DNA of 64,000 nt from NCBI RefSeq assembly GCF_900156075.1, contig NZ_FTMM01000005.1:1-64000 (forward strand). Direction: 5' to 3'. The stretch is from Chryseobacterium sp. RU37D. Lineage in GTDB: Bacteria; Bacteroidota; Bacteroidia; Flavobacteriales; Weeksellaceae. Each line of letters starts with the position of its first letter. The first letter of the stretch is position 1. The notes beneath the pieces are model-generated. The model saw only the letters and a list, made by a program, of their open reading frames with translations, was not told where the DNA came from and did not search any database. This document shows positions 25,652-33,919 of this stretch, one piece after another. Position numbers and translations under genes: made by a program.

Positions 25652-25693
25652 TCAATTTTTAATTAAACATTTTTTGTTGTTTCTCTCGCTTAT

Positions 25694-25785
25694 TTTGCAG
25701 ATGATATGAATTTTTAAAATATTTAGTTTTAATATTGATAATAATTTAAGATAAAAAATTGGTTAAAATCCGTATCATCTGCAAA
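25694..25785. repeat. Intergenic inverted repeat with TTTGCAGATGATA arms
   Basis: TTTGCAGATGATA (25694-25706) and TATCATCTGCAAA (25773-25785) are perfect 13-bp inverted copies around an AT-rich centre, followed by GTCAGGTGA. It lies in the divergent gap between the Lgt-like operon and guaC. Confidence 0.65.
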
Positions 25786-25883
25786 GTCAGGTGAATTTTT
25801 TTATTAAAAATTTACTAAAAATCCTTTAAGCGAATCTTCTAATCAAACTTTTTCCTAATTTTAAGTAAAATATTTTCCAAATT

Positions 25884-26924
25884 ATGAGAATAGAATATGA
25901 TATAAAGCTAGGTTTTAAAGATGTAATGTTCCGTCCGAAACGTTCAACGTTAAAATCCCGTTCAGAAGTTGACTTAGAAAGAGAATTTACTTTCAGACAT
26001 ACTCAAAAAAAATGGAAAGGAACACCCATCATTGCAGCGAATATGGATACGGTGGGAACCTTCGAAATGGCTGTAGAATTGGCTAAAGATAAAATCATTA
26101 CCGCCATTCATAAGCATTATACACCGGAAGAATGGTCAGATTTCCTGAACAGCCAGCCGGAAGAAATCCATCAATATATTGCTTTAAGTACCGGAACCGG
26201 AAAGACAGATGAAGAAAAAATAAAGACCATCCTCGGAAAACACCCAAAAATCGAGTTTCTCTGCATCGATGTAGCCAATGGTTATTCTGAGCATTTCGTG
26301 GAATTTGTAAAGAAAGCAAGGGCCAATTTTCCTGATAAAATCATCATCGCTGGAAATGTGGTAACCGGTGAAATGGTGGAAGAGCTTCTTCTTGTAGGTG
26401 CAGATATTATAAAGGTGGGCATTGGCCCTGGTTCTGTATGCACCACTCGTGTAAAGACCGGCGTCGGCTATCCTCAACTTTCGGCAATTATCGAGTGCTC
26501 TGATGCTGCGCATGGCTTAGGCGGTCATATTATTGCAGACGGCGGATGCAAGGTGCCTGGAGATGTTGCTAAGGCTTTTGGTGGCGGGGCAGATTTTGTG
26601 ATGTTGGGCGGAATGTTTGCCGGGCATGATGAAAGTGGCGGCGAAATCATCGAAGAAAATGGCAAAAAATTCCGTCTTTTTTACGGAATGAGCTCTAAAA
26701 CAGCAATGGATAAGCATTCCGGAGGTGTTGCGGAATACCGTGCTTCTGAAGGAAAGACTGTGAGAGTGCCTTATAAAGGTCCGGTTTATGAAACGGTGAA
26801 AGATATTTTAGGAGGTGTACGTTCTACATGCACTTATGTCGGGGCATCCAAATTAAAAGAACTTTCAAAAAGAACCACTTTTATAAGGGTTCAGGAGCAG
26901 GAAAACCAGATATTTAAAGATTAA
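25884..26924 (+). CDS. guaC: GMP reductase
   Basis: A 346-residue cytoplasmic enzyme converting GMP to IMP with NADPH, thus returning guanine nucleotides to the common purine pool. It has the IMPDH/GMPR barrel with [12 protein letters not shown] near the start, GNVVTGEM, and the catalytic loop [20 protein letters not shown] with Cys186, then [13 protein letters not shown] and [11 protein letters not shown]. The lack of CBS domains and the KHYTPEEW segment after the first strands separate it from IMP dehydrogenase. The broken DUF1835 gene follows two bases later and is probably co-transcribed. Confidence 0.94.
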   Translation: MRIEYDIKLGFKDVMFRPKRSTLKSRSEVDLEREFTFRHTQKKWKGTPIIAANMDTVGTFEMAVELAKDKIITAIHKHYTPEEWSDFLNSQPEEIHQYIALSTGTGKTDEEKIKTILGKHPKIEFLCIDVANGYSEHFVEFVKKARANFPDKIIIAGNVVTGEMVEELLLVGADIIKVGIGPGSVCTTRVKTGVGYPQLSAIIECSDAAHGLGGHIIADGGCKVPGDVAKAFGGGADFVMLGGMFAGHDESGGEIIEENGKKFRLFYGMSSKTAMDKHSGGVAEYRASEGKTVRVPYKGPVYETVKDILGGVRSTCTYVGASKLKELSKRTTFIRVQEQENQIFKD

Positions 26925-26926
26925 AA

Positions 26927-27661
26927 ATGAAAAGAATATTTCATATTACAAATGGCGATTATCTCGCTTATCAATTGGAGAAAACTTCCGTTGAGGGGGA
27001 GATTATCGTCTGCCGTGAAGCATTGGTTTTAGGAAATTTGAAGGCGTATTCTTTGGAGGACTTCTGGAAAGTGAGGGCTGAATCTGTTTTGAATGATTAT
27101 ACAGTGGAAAAGAAAAGCTACTATCAGAAAGTATTCCCGGAATTTTAAAAAATGCTGAATATTCCGGAGGGTTCTGAGGTAAATCTTTGGTTTGAGGATG
27201 ATCTGTTCTGCAAGGTCAATATGTGGTTCTGCTTGTCTATACTGCCTGAAAATAAAAATTTAACCATCTACAGGATTCTCCCAAAAGCAGATGAAAAAGA
27301 TCACTGGAAAGGGTTTTCTGCCTCCACAAATTCTAATCTGGAAAAATCATTTAGTTCAAAAATTTTGTTCGATAAAAACGATATTGATTTGGGAATTGAT
27401 CTTTGGAAAGCCTATCAGGAAAACAATAAGGAATTACTGAGTAAACTATCTGAAAATCAATCAATTTGTTTTCCTTTTTTAAAGGACGTTATTCATGCCT
27501 ATCTTACCATAAATCCTGAGAATTTTATTAAAAATTTAATAGAAAACGGAACGACAGATTTTAATGAAATCTTTGAAAAGTTTCGAGATGAATTGGGAAT
27601 TCTTGGTTTTGGAGACCTTCAGGTGAAAGTAATTTATGATAAAATTTCAGCAGTAAAATAA
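26927..27661 (+). pseudogene. DUF1835 domain protein split by a single in-frame stop codon
   Basis: Residues 1-73 (start MKRIFHITNGDYLAYQLEKT, then GEIIVCREALVLG) are the DUF1835 N-terminal domain. The frame is cut by TAA at 27146-27148, then continues in the same frame: AAA and ATG at 27152 open a 169-residue piece (MLNIPEGSEVNLWFEDDLFC) that is plainly the rest of the same protein. Intact relatives of about 245 residues read EFEKML at this point, so one GAA-to-TAA change explains the split. The second piece could be translated by re-initiation, since its ATG is four bases past the stop. A natural nonsense mutation or a sequencing error are the alternatives. DUF1835 function is unknown. Confidence 0.75.
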
Positions 27662-27682
27662 ACAAAGGTATCGAAAGATGCC

Positions 27683-29002
27683 CTATTTTGTTCTGATATA
27701 TTTCTTGTCAAAATACTTTTGAAGCTGGTCATTTACGTACTTTTTCTCTTCGTTTACAGAAGACATTTCGTCAAAATATAAAACCTGCGGAACTGTTTTT
27801 ATTTTATCTAAAATCAAAGAATCTTTTGGGGAGTTTTTAATTGTAGAAATACGGTTTTCTATTTCCCGATCATAAGCTTTAAGATCTGTATAAAGGATTT
27901 CTTTGAGAATTGAATTTAAGTTGTAATTAACATTAAATTTAGAATATTTTTCAGTAAAAATATTGATTTTTGGTAAAAATATAATCACAAATGAAATAGG
28001 CCAGAATTTTTTAATCTTCTCAAACTTAAACGTCATTACAACAGAAAAACTAATCAGATAAAAGAAAATAAGATTCTCAAACTGCCTTCCTATCGTATTC
28101 ATAATATACCCCGTAAAAACCAGCGGCAAAAAGGAAATTGCCCAAATTATAATCGCTTTTTTAAAGCTGATCTTGTTAATAATTCTTTTTAATTCTCTTT
28201 CAAAAACTTTAATGAAAAGAGGAAGAATTAAAATCAATTTAAATGAAATATAAACGGTATTTACTCCAAAAATTCCCCCTCTTTTCAGCCATTTGATATA
28301 GAAAATATCAGTAGAATCTGCCAATCTTTTAAAATTTCCTGGGGCTAAAAAACTTAATAAAAATCCTGCTAATCCTACAAATAATACTATTTTGTGTTCT
28401 TTGGATTTATCCTGGAAATATAGAACGGTTAATATTCCTAAAAGGATTAATGCCATTATTTCATTAGAACCCATTAGAATCAGAATTCCAAAAGCGGATA
28501 AATAAAACCAATATTTTTTACCTGTTTCCTGAAATTGATGATAAAAAAGCAGCAAAATCCCGAATAAAATAATCGGCAGAAAATAAATATTCGCTCCCGT
28601 GATCCAGTAATAATGTTCTGATAGGCTCACCAAAATAACGGTGTAAAAGAAAAACAAAAGAAGCCCTTTTGTTATGGAATTAATAAACGAAATCTTAAAA
28701 TATATTTTAAAATTTAAAGCTAAAATACTAATAAAAGCTAAAAATAAAAACACAGGATATATTTTGGGTAAAATATTTTCAAGATCTCTGGAAACAGGAT
28801 TAAACATATTAATGGTATATCCAAAATACCTGCCGCCCCAATTCATGTAAAAATTCTGGATATTTCCTAATAATCCTAGCTTTCTGGTTCCGTATGAGTA
28901 GATATAATCGTCGGTCTGATATACATTAAAAAGAGCAATGTACATCAGACCGATTAGTAGTAAAATCGATAAGAATAAGAGAATATTCTGTACAGATTTC
29001 AT
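27683..29002 (-). CDS. DUF6056 family polytopic membrane protein (GT-C-like)
   Basis: A 439-residue protein with about eleven hydrophobic helices. The first loop has an acidic motif (NVYQTDDYIYSYG) like the first-loop DD/DE of GT-C glycosyltransferases, and the LSEHYYWITGANIYFLPI segment is typical of DUF6056. The last 90 residues are soluble. It may transfer sugars from a lipid carrier at the outer face of the cytoplasmic membrane, but that is inference from fold resemblance. It starts four bases after the end of fabG on the same strand. Base composition is more AT-rich than its neighbours. Confidence 0.7.
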   Translation of the reverse strand: MKSVQNILLFLSILLLIGLMYIALFNVYQTDDYIYSYGTRKLGLLGNIQNFYMNWGGRYFGYTINMFNPVSRDLENILPKIYPVFLFLAFISILALNFKIYFKISFINSITKGLLLFFFYTVILVSLSEHYYWITGANIYFLPIILFGILLLFYHQFQETGKKYWFYLSAFGILILMGSNEIMALILLGILTVLYFQDKSKEHKIVLFVGLAGFLLSFLAPGNFKRLADSTDIFYIKWLKRGGIFGVNTVYISFKLILILPLFIKVFERELKRIINKISFKKAIIIWAISFLPLVFTGYIMNTIGRQFENLIFFYLISFSVVMTFKFEKIKKFWPISFVIIFLPKINIFTEKYSKFNVNYNLNSILKEILYTDLKAYDREIENRISTIKNSPKDSLILDKIKTVPQVLYFDEMSSVNEEKKYVNDQLQKYFDKKYIRTK

Positions 29003-29006
29003 TTTT

Positions 29007-29750
29007 TTATGTCAGCAAGCCACCATCTATATTCAATGTCTGCCCTGTAATATAAGAAGACATTTTGCTTCCTAAAAATACACAGGCGTTTGCAACATCT
29101 TCAGTATGTCCCAGTTTTTTCATAGGAATAGATTCATTCCATTTTTCTTTTGCTTTATCGTCGAGCGCATCCGTCATTTCCGTCTGGATGAATCCCGGCG
29201 CGATCGCGTTACAACGGATATTTCTTGAGCCTAATTCAAGCGCTACAGACTTGGTAAAGCCTATTACACCTGCTTTAGAAGCTGCATAGTTTGCTTGTCC
29301 TGCGTTTCCACTAATCCCTACTACAGAAGTCATATTGATGATAGATCCTTCTTTTGCCTTCATCATTGGCTTGATTACGGCTTTTGTAAGGTTGAATACA
29401 GAATCTAAATTTACTTTAATTACTTTATCCCAATCATCTTTTGACATTCTCAGCAATAAATTATCCTTTGTAATACCGGCATTGTTGATCAAAATATCAA
29501 TTTTACCAAACTCTGCAATTACTTCGTCTATTAATGTTTGGGCTGCATCGAAATCTGACGCATCTGATTGGTAACCTTTGATTTGAGTTACAGAACTTAA
29601 AGTCGCTTCTAATTCCTTCGCCTTGTCTACAGATCCGGCATAGGTAAATGCTATTTTAGCACCGTGCTGGGCATACATTTCAGCAATTCCTTTTCCGATT
29701 CCTCTTGTAGCTCCCGTGATTAGCGCTACTTTTCCTTCTAATAGTTTCAT
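29007..29750 (-). CDS. fabG: 3-oxoacyl-[acyl-carrier-protein] reductase FabG
   Basis: A 247-residue NADPH-dependent short-chain reductase of fatty-acid elongation. The cofactor motif is TGATRGIGKGIAE (12-24); the catalytic residues are Ser142 (NMTSVVG), Tyr155 and Lys159 (YAASKAG); NNAGITKDNLL and the C-terminal SYITGQTLNIDGGL are the FabG-specific stretches. A promoter element TATCTTTG is at 29836-29843. No other fab genes are adjacent. Confidence 0.92.
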   Translation of the reverse strand: MKLLEGKVALITGATRGIGKGIAEMYAQHGAKIAFTYAGSVDKAKELEATLSSVTQIKGYQSDASDFDAAQTLIDEVIAEFGKIDILINNAGITKDNLLLRMSKDDWDKVIKVNLDSVFNLTKAVIKPMMKAKEGSIINMTSVVGISGNAGQANYAASKAGVIGFTKSVALELGSRNIRCNAIAPGFIQTEMTDALDDKAKEKWNESIPMKKLGHTEDVANACVFLGSKMSSYITGQTLNIDGGLLT

Positions 29751-29835
29751 ATCTAATTATTTTCTTAATAATTTATCAGCACTTTGAAGTCTGCTAATAT
29801 AATCTATTTAAATTTATTCAAAATTAAGCAGTCCG

Positions 29836-29843
29836 CAAAGATA
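29836..29843 (-). promoter_or_regulatory. Promoter -7 element (TATCTTTG) for fabG
   Basis: On the minus strand TATCTTTG lies 85 nt before the fabG ATG; a TTG is found 15 nt upstream of it. Confidence 0.55.
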
Positions 29844-29991
29844 TTACAAAATGTTATTCAAAGCATTTTAAATCATTTTTTTATCAAAATTTTATACCTT
29901 TTTTTGTTATATAACAGTGAAAGAAAACCTTAAAGCAAAGAAAATTATTACTGCTCTGTAAAGAAAATGTATTCGGAATCTTTTCCTTTGA

Positions 29992-30480
29992 TCAATTTAA
30001 TCCCCATTTATCCTGAATATATTTATCGAAAATGACCTGTCAAAGGCTCATTTTATGATTCGTCAACCCGAATTTCTTATTCTTTTTAACGATAAATTCA
30101 TTGACTTCAGGAAAAGTAATAATTTCATAATAAATAAAAGGTACCACTTCATTTCCATCCTCATCAACCACTCCGTAAAGGTTGGTCGTGCTTTTCCCTA
30201 TCAGCATCGGATAAGATTCAAAATATTTTATTTCTGCAAAACCTTTTAATTCTTTGTATTGTCCGGTTTTTGGAGAATAGCTGAATAAGTGCCATCTTTA
30301 CTCAATATCAAAGTATTAGGGACCATTTTTTCTATTTCATACTCAACTGGTAAGATTTTTTTAAAATCCTTATCTCGGAACATACCTCTTTGCCCAGTTT
30401 TTTGGTTAGAAGTATTTGTTTGTATGATCTGTCTGGCCTAGGCAAACCGACGAAAACAATACTAAAATTAATTTTTTCAA
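29992..30480 (-). pseudogene. Decayed WG-repeat secreted protein gene
   Basis: On the minus strand the region reads as pieces of one protein in different frames. The start KKLILVLFSSVCLGQT (signal-like) runs from 30480. A second frame gives GQRGMFRDKDFKKILPVEYE and KMVPNTLILSKDGTYSAI. A third gives LYGVVDEDGNEVVPFIYYE and VNEFIVKKNKKFGLTNHK, which is the WG/KWG beta-repeat pattern, then an in-frame stop and QVIFDKYIQDKWGLN. At least two frameshifts and one stop interrupt it, and the first codon is now TTG. No intact function is likely. It fills the fabG-rsmI gap. Confidence 0.7.
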
Positions 30481-31155
30481 TTAAATGGAATTATTTACGA
30501 TAAGTACAATCTCACCTTTTAAAGTTTTGCTTTTTGAAAATTCAATTAATTCATTGATAGTCCCGCGTTTAGTTTCTTCAAATTTTTTGGAAATTTCCCT
30601 GCTGAGACTTACTTTAGTTTCCTCACCAAAGAACTCTTTGATCTGTTCTAAAGTCGTGTTGATCTTATGCGGGCTTTCATATAAAACGATGGTCTTTTTT
30701 TCTTCAGCAAGCTGTTTCAGCTTAGTTTGTCTTCCTTTTTTTTGGGGTAAAAATCCTGCAAAAAGAAATTCATTATTCGGCAGCCCTGAAACCACCAGCG
30801 CCGGCACAAAAGCTGTAGCTCCGGGAAGGCAAATCATGTCGATATTGTTGTCCGCACCTGCTTTTCCCAGCAAATAGCCGGGATCAGAAATTCCAGGAGT
30901 CCCTGCATCAGTGATGATGGCGATATTCTGACCACTTTTCAGGTCTGCAATCACTTTTTCCGTTGCCTGATGCTCATTATGCAGATGATAAGATTTTAAA
31001 GGTTTGGAAATCTCGAAATGCTTCAAAAGGATTCCGGAAGTCCTGGTATCTTCACATAAAATATAATCAACTTCTTTCAAAACATGTATAGCCCTGAAAG
31101 TCATGTCTTCCAAGTTCCCGATCGGTGTAGGAACAAAATATAGGATTCCGCTCAA
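30481..31155 (-). CDS. rsmI: 16S rRNA (cytidine(1402)-2'-O)-methyltransferase RsmI
   Basis: A 224-residue SAM-dependent enzyme that 2'-O-methylates C1402 in the decoding centre of 16S rRNA. Family motifs are YFVPTPIGNLEDMTFRA, CEDTRTSGILLKHF, AIITDAGTPGISDPGY and LPNNEFLFAGFLPQKKGRQ. It lacks the C-terminal extension of the 286-residue E. coli protein, which is usual for Bacteroidota. It lies eight bases after the end of the acidic protein gene at 31164 and is probably co-transcribed with it. Confidence 0.92.
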   Translation of the reverse strand: MSGILYFVPTPIGNLEDMTFRAIHVLKEVDYILCEDTRTSGILLKHFEISKPLKSYHLHNEHQATEKVIADLKSGQNIAIITDAGTPGISDPGYLLGKAGADNNIDMICLPGATAFVPALVVSGLPNNEFLFAGFLPQKKGRQTKLKQLAEEKKTIVLYESPHKINTTLEQIKEFFGEETKVSLSREISKKFEETKRGTINELIEFSKSKTLKGEIVLIVNNSI

Positions 31156-31163
31156 AATTTAGT

Positions 31164-32588
31164 TTATAAAAATTTATTTTCCACCAATATCCATAGTCTT
31201 TGGGCATATTCGTCTACTTTACTCCATTTTTTCTGGTAATAAAGATCGCTCAGATATTCTTTTGCCTCTTCTAATGTTTTGAAACTGTTTAGATTACCTA
31301 CAACTTCATTAAGCTCAGATTGGCTTCCCCCGAATAATGTTTTGGTGAAGGCAATTCTGTCATTCAAATCCAGCTTAAACTGAGGTTTAGGTTTTTCCGC
31401 TTCCATAAAATCGGTCGGAATATTGGTTTTCAAAATACTTCCCGTATCATCTTTTTTCTCCATGGGGGGTTGTCTTTCTACAGGCACTTCCCTTTCCAGA
31501 TGATCATCATCAAAAAGTGTTTGTACTGCTTTTAAGCCTTTGATATTGGCAAGCTTTATTTTCTTCTCCTGCTGATAAGCTTCAAGATTTTCGAAACTTT
31601 CGTCAGAAGCCGGTTTTTCTTTATCTTCAGGAATTGGTCTTTTTATTTCAACAATCTTTCTTCTGTCATTAATTTCTGCTAAAACCGTTTGGTCTTGTTT
31701 CTCTTCAGTGATAGACTCGTTTCTGATTTCATTTACAATATTCTCTGCATTGGACACATCAGTTGCCATTTCTCTCGGCTCCATCATTATATTTGAAGCT
31801 ACAAATTGTTGTTCAACCTCTTCAATAAGCAGATCTTCTTCCAAAATTTCTGTATCAAAAATACTAGGAATCTCATCGGTAATATCAAAAATCTCTGTTG
31901 TATTTTTTATATCAGATTCAAAATTATTCTGAATTTTTTCCTCTTCATCAAAATCATTAAGATCATCTCCCTGGTTATCGGAAATTTCATTTTCAAATTC
32001 ATCAATTTCGTTCAGCTGATTATTAAAAATGACTTCTTCATTCGTTTTTTTATCACTAAACATATTTTCATGAAGATCATCATGATGATCCGGCTCAGAA
32101 TCTGCTAAAATCCTCTCCTCATCTACAAAAATCAATGAGAATTCATTTAAATCCGAAGGTTCGTTTTCATCAATTTCGTTTAATTGATTATTAAAAATAT
32201 CTTCTTCGGCAGTTATATTTTTTTCAAATCTTTCTTCATTATCTTCTATTCCCGACTCAGAATTCTCTTCAGCCAGATCAACTAATGTTTCATGAAACTC
32301 ATCTTCAACAATTTCATTTAACCGATTGTTAAAAATAGCCTCTTCTTCTGTAACTTGATTGCTCAGCTTATGAGCTTCAACGATGGTAACTCCTGATGAA
32401 ATATTTTCGTTTTCGAAATATTTGATGTTTTTTTCCAGAAGGCTTAAGAACGAAATCCTGTTAGAAAGCTCATCCACAAGATCCTGTTTGGCTGACAGTT
32501 CGTCTACATTGTTTATTTTGTCCAGAATACTAATGATATTCTTGGATTCAAAAAAAATCTTTTCCTTTAAATCTTGGATGTTCTGCAT
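31164..32588 (-). CDS. Large acidic protein with three EExIFNNxLNEI repeats
   Basis: A 474-residue cytoplasmic protein, strongly acidic and probably mostly disordered. A 12-residue motif occurs three times: EEEAIFNNRLNEI (81-93), EEDIFNNQLNEI (128-139) and EEVIFNNQLNEI (184-195), each inside glutamate/aspartate-rich spacers. The N-terminus is a short coiled coil (residues 1-60) and the C-terminal 70 residues form a conserved-looking globular end (LNDRIAFTKTLFGGSQSELNEVV ... YYQKKWSKVDEYAQRLW). I recognise it only as a recurrent Chryseobacterium hypothetical protein. The repeats look like linear binding motifs for a partner. It starts 61 bases from thymidine kinase, in the opposite direction. 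Confidence 0.7.
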   Translation of the reverse strand: MQNIQDLKEKIFFESKNIISILDKINNVDELSAKQDLVDELSNRISFLSLLEKNIKYFENENISSGVTIVEAHKLSNQVTEEEAIFNNRLNEIVEDEFHETLVDLAEENSESGIEDNEERFEKNITAEEDIFNNQLNEIDENEPSDLNEFSLIFVDEERILADSEPDHHDDLHENMFSDKKTNEEVIFNNQLNEIDEFENEISDNQGDDLNDFDEEEKIQNNFESDIKNTTEIFDITDEIPSIFDTEILEEDLLIEEVEQQFVASNIMMEPREMATDVSNAENIVNEIRNESITEEKQDQTVLAEINDRRKIVEIKRPIPEDKEKPASDESFENLEAYQQEKKIKLANIKGLKAVQTLFDDDHLEREVPVERQPPMEKKDDTGSILKTNIPTDFMEAEKPKPQFKLDLNDRIAFTKTLFGGSQSELNEVVGNLNSFKTLEEAKEYLSDLYYQKKWSKVDEYAQRLWILVENKFL

Positions 32589-32612
32589 ATTAAGAATCTT
32601 GTTAAAATTGCT

Positions 32613-32620
32613 TACTTTTG
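32613..32620 (+). promoter_or_regulatory. Promoter -7 element (TACTTTTG) for thymidine kinase
   Basis: TACTTTTG lies 29 nt before the tdk ATG in the 61-nt divergent gap. Confidence 0.5.
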
Positions 32621-32649
32621 ATCTTAAAAAGATACGGCTAATTTAACAA

Positions 32650-33240
32650 ATGTTTTTAGAAAATACAATTAATCATTCCAAACAAAGCGGCTGGATGGAA
32701 GTTATTTGTGGCTCAATGTTTTCCGGAAAAACCGAAGAGTTGATCAGGAGGCTGAGAAGAGCAGAAATGGCTGGGCAGCATGTGGAAATTTTCAAACCAA
32801 AACTAGATACCCGCTATTCTGATGAAGATGTCATCTCCCACAATCAGAATAAAATCCGAAGCACCCCGGTAGAAAACCCCAATGAAATACTTTTGCTGGC
32901 TTCCAATTGTGATGTGATTGGTATTGATGAAGCGCAGTTTTTTGATGAAAGCATTGTAGATGTAGCCAATCAGCTGGCAAACAGTGGGATAAGAGTTGTA
33001 ATTGCTGGCCTGGATATGGATTTTTTGGGAAGACCATTTGGGCCAATGCCGAACCTGATGGCAACAGCAGAATACGTTACGAAAGTACATGCCATCTGCA
33101 GGAGAACAGGTAATCTGGCCAATTATTCAATGAGGACATCTGCAGGAAAAGACTTGGTAGAGCTTGGAGAAACAGAGTCTTATGATGCAGTAAGCAGAAG
33201 AGTTTTTGTGGATGAAGTTTTAAATAAAAAAAGAATTTAA
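32650..33240 (+). CDS. tdk: Thymidine kinase
   Basis: A 196-residue TK1-type enzyme phosphorylating thymidine with ATP. It has the P-loop GSMFSGKTEEL, the catalytic/metal segment GIDEAQFFDES, the AGLDMDFLGRPFGPMPNLMA stretch and the lasso-domain ending (TGNLANYSMRTS ... GETESYDAVSRRVF). The zinc-binding lasso usually has four cysteines; here only the one in AICRRTG is evident, as in other Bacteroidota members. First gene after the strand switch near 32.6 kb. Confidence 0.92.
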   Translation: MFLENTINHSKQSGWMEVICGSMFSGKTEELIRRLRRAEMAGQHVEIFKPKLDTRYSDEDVISHNQNKIRSTPVENPNEILLLASNCDVIGIDEAQFFDESIVDVANQLANSGIRVVIAGLDMDFLGRPFGPMPNLMATAEYVTKVHAICRRTGNLANYSMRTSAGKDLVELGETESYDAVSRRVFVDEVLNKKRI

Positions 33241-33294
33241 TATCAAATTTATTTTTAATTTTGATTATAAATTAATAGTAAATACTATCAAAAA

Positions 33295-33633
33295 ATGATA
33301 TTAGAAATTAAAAATTATATAGAAATCAGTAATTCTATTGATGAGATTTTGAGAAATTCGCCCTTTAAGTTGAAATATATTATTGAAAAAAGTGGTATTT
33401 CTGAGCCTACGTTTTTTCGTAAAATGAAAGAAAAAAAGTTTCTCCCGGAAGAATTGCTGAAAATTGCAGAAATTATCGAGCCGGAAGTAATTTCTAAGGA
33501 TGAAATTCTGAATGCTATTCAGGAGGGTTTAAATGATGTAAAAAATGGCAGAATAACGGAACATTCATTGGTAATGGATGAAGTAAAGGAACGAATTACA
33601 AAAAAGAAAAATGCACGTTTTTTGGACAAATAA
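33295..33633 (+). CDS. Putative antitoxin, HTH-type
   Basis: A 112-residue protein with a helix-turn-helix-like core (LKYIIEKSGISEPTFFRKMKEKKFLPEELLKIAEII, residues about 27-62), then a charged C-terminal tail (DVKNGRITEHSLVMDEVKERITKKKNARF) of the kind that binds a RelE/ParE toxin. The downstream toxin-like gene overlaps its last 23 bases. It would bind its own promoter and neutralise the toxin. Identification as an antitoxin comes from domain layout and the pairing. Confidence 0.65.
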   Translation: MILEIKNYIEISNSIDEILRNSPFKLKYIIEKSGISEPTFFRKMKEKKFLPEELLKIAEIIEPEVISKDEILNAIQEGLNDVKNGRITEHSLVMDEVKERITKKKNARFLDK

Positions 33634-33919
33634 GACAAAATCGGATTTAGAAATTCTGGAAGATTTATTGATCGAAAATTGGGGCTTTGATGTTTTAAAA
33701 GATTTTTATGAAATTTTAGAAAGAAAAATAGTTTTGCTTGGGAATGAAAATGTTATACATCAAAAATATGAAGATACAGATTTTCATAAATTGCTGATAA
33801 CGAAGCATAATACTATCATTTATGAAGTCTCAGGAGCCCAAATAAATCTTTTGAATATGATTAATAATTTTCGAAACCCCGGGTCTAATTATAATTTAAT
33901 TACTGAAAGTAGTTTATGA
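33611..33919 (+). CDS. Putative RelE/ParE-family toxin
   Basis: A 102-residue protein with the ParE/RelE pattern: VFWTNKTKSDLEILEDLLIENWG (helical hairpin), YEILERKIVLLGNENVIHQKYEDTDFHKLLITKHNTIIYEV, where KLLI/NTIIYEV match the strand pair that carries catalytic residues in RelE relatives. It overlaps the antitoxin gene by 23 bases and its own stop codon overlaps the murF-alr start by four bases (ATGA). It could therefore be translated together with an essential cell-wall gene. Activity as an mRNA interferase or gyrase poison cannot be told. Confidence 0.65.
   Translation: MHVFWTNKTKSDLEILEDLLIENWGFDVLKDFYEILERKIVLLGNENVIHQKYEDTDFHKLLITKHNTIIYEVSGAQINLLNMINNFRNPGSNYNLITESSL

Noticed and set aside
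30485..30877. Plus-strand 130-codon frame opposite rsmI
   Set aside because: RsmI motifs are intact on the minus strand; the plus frame is serine-rich antisense sequence.
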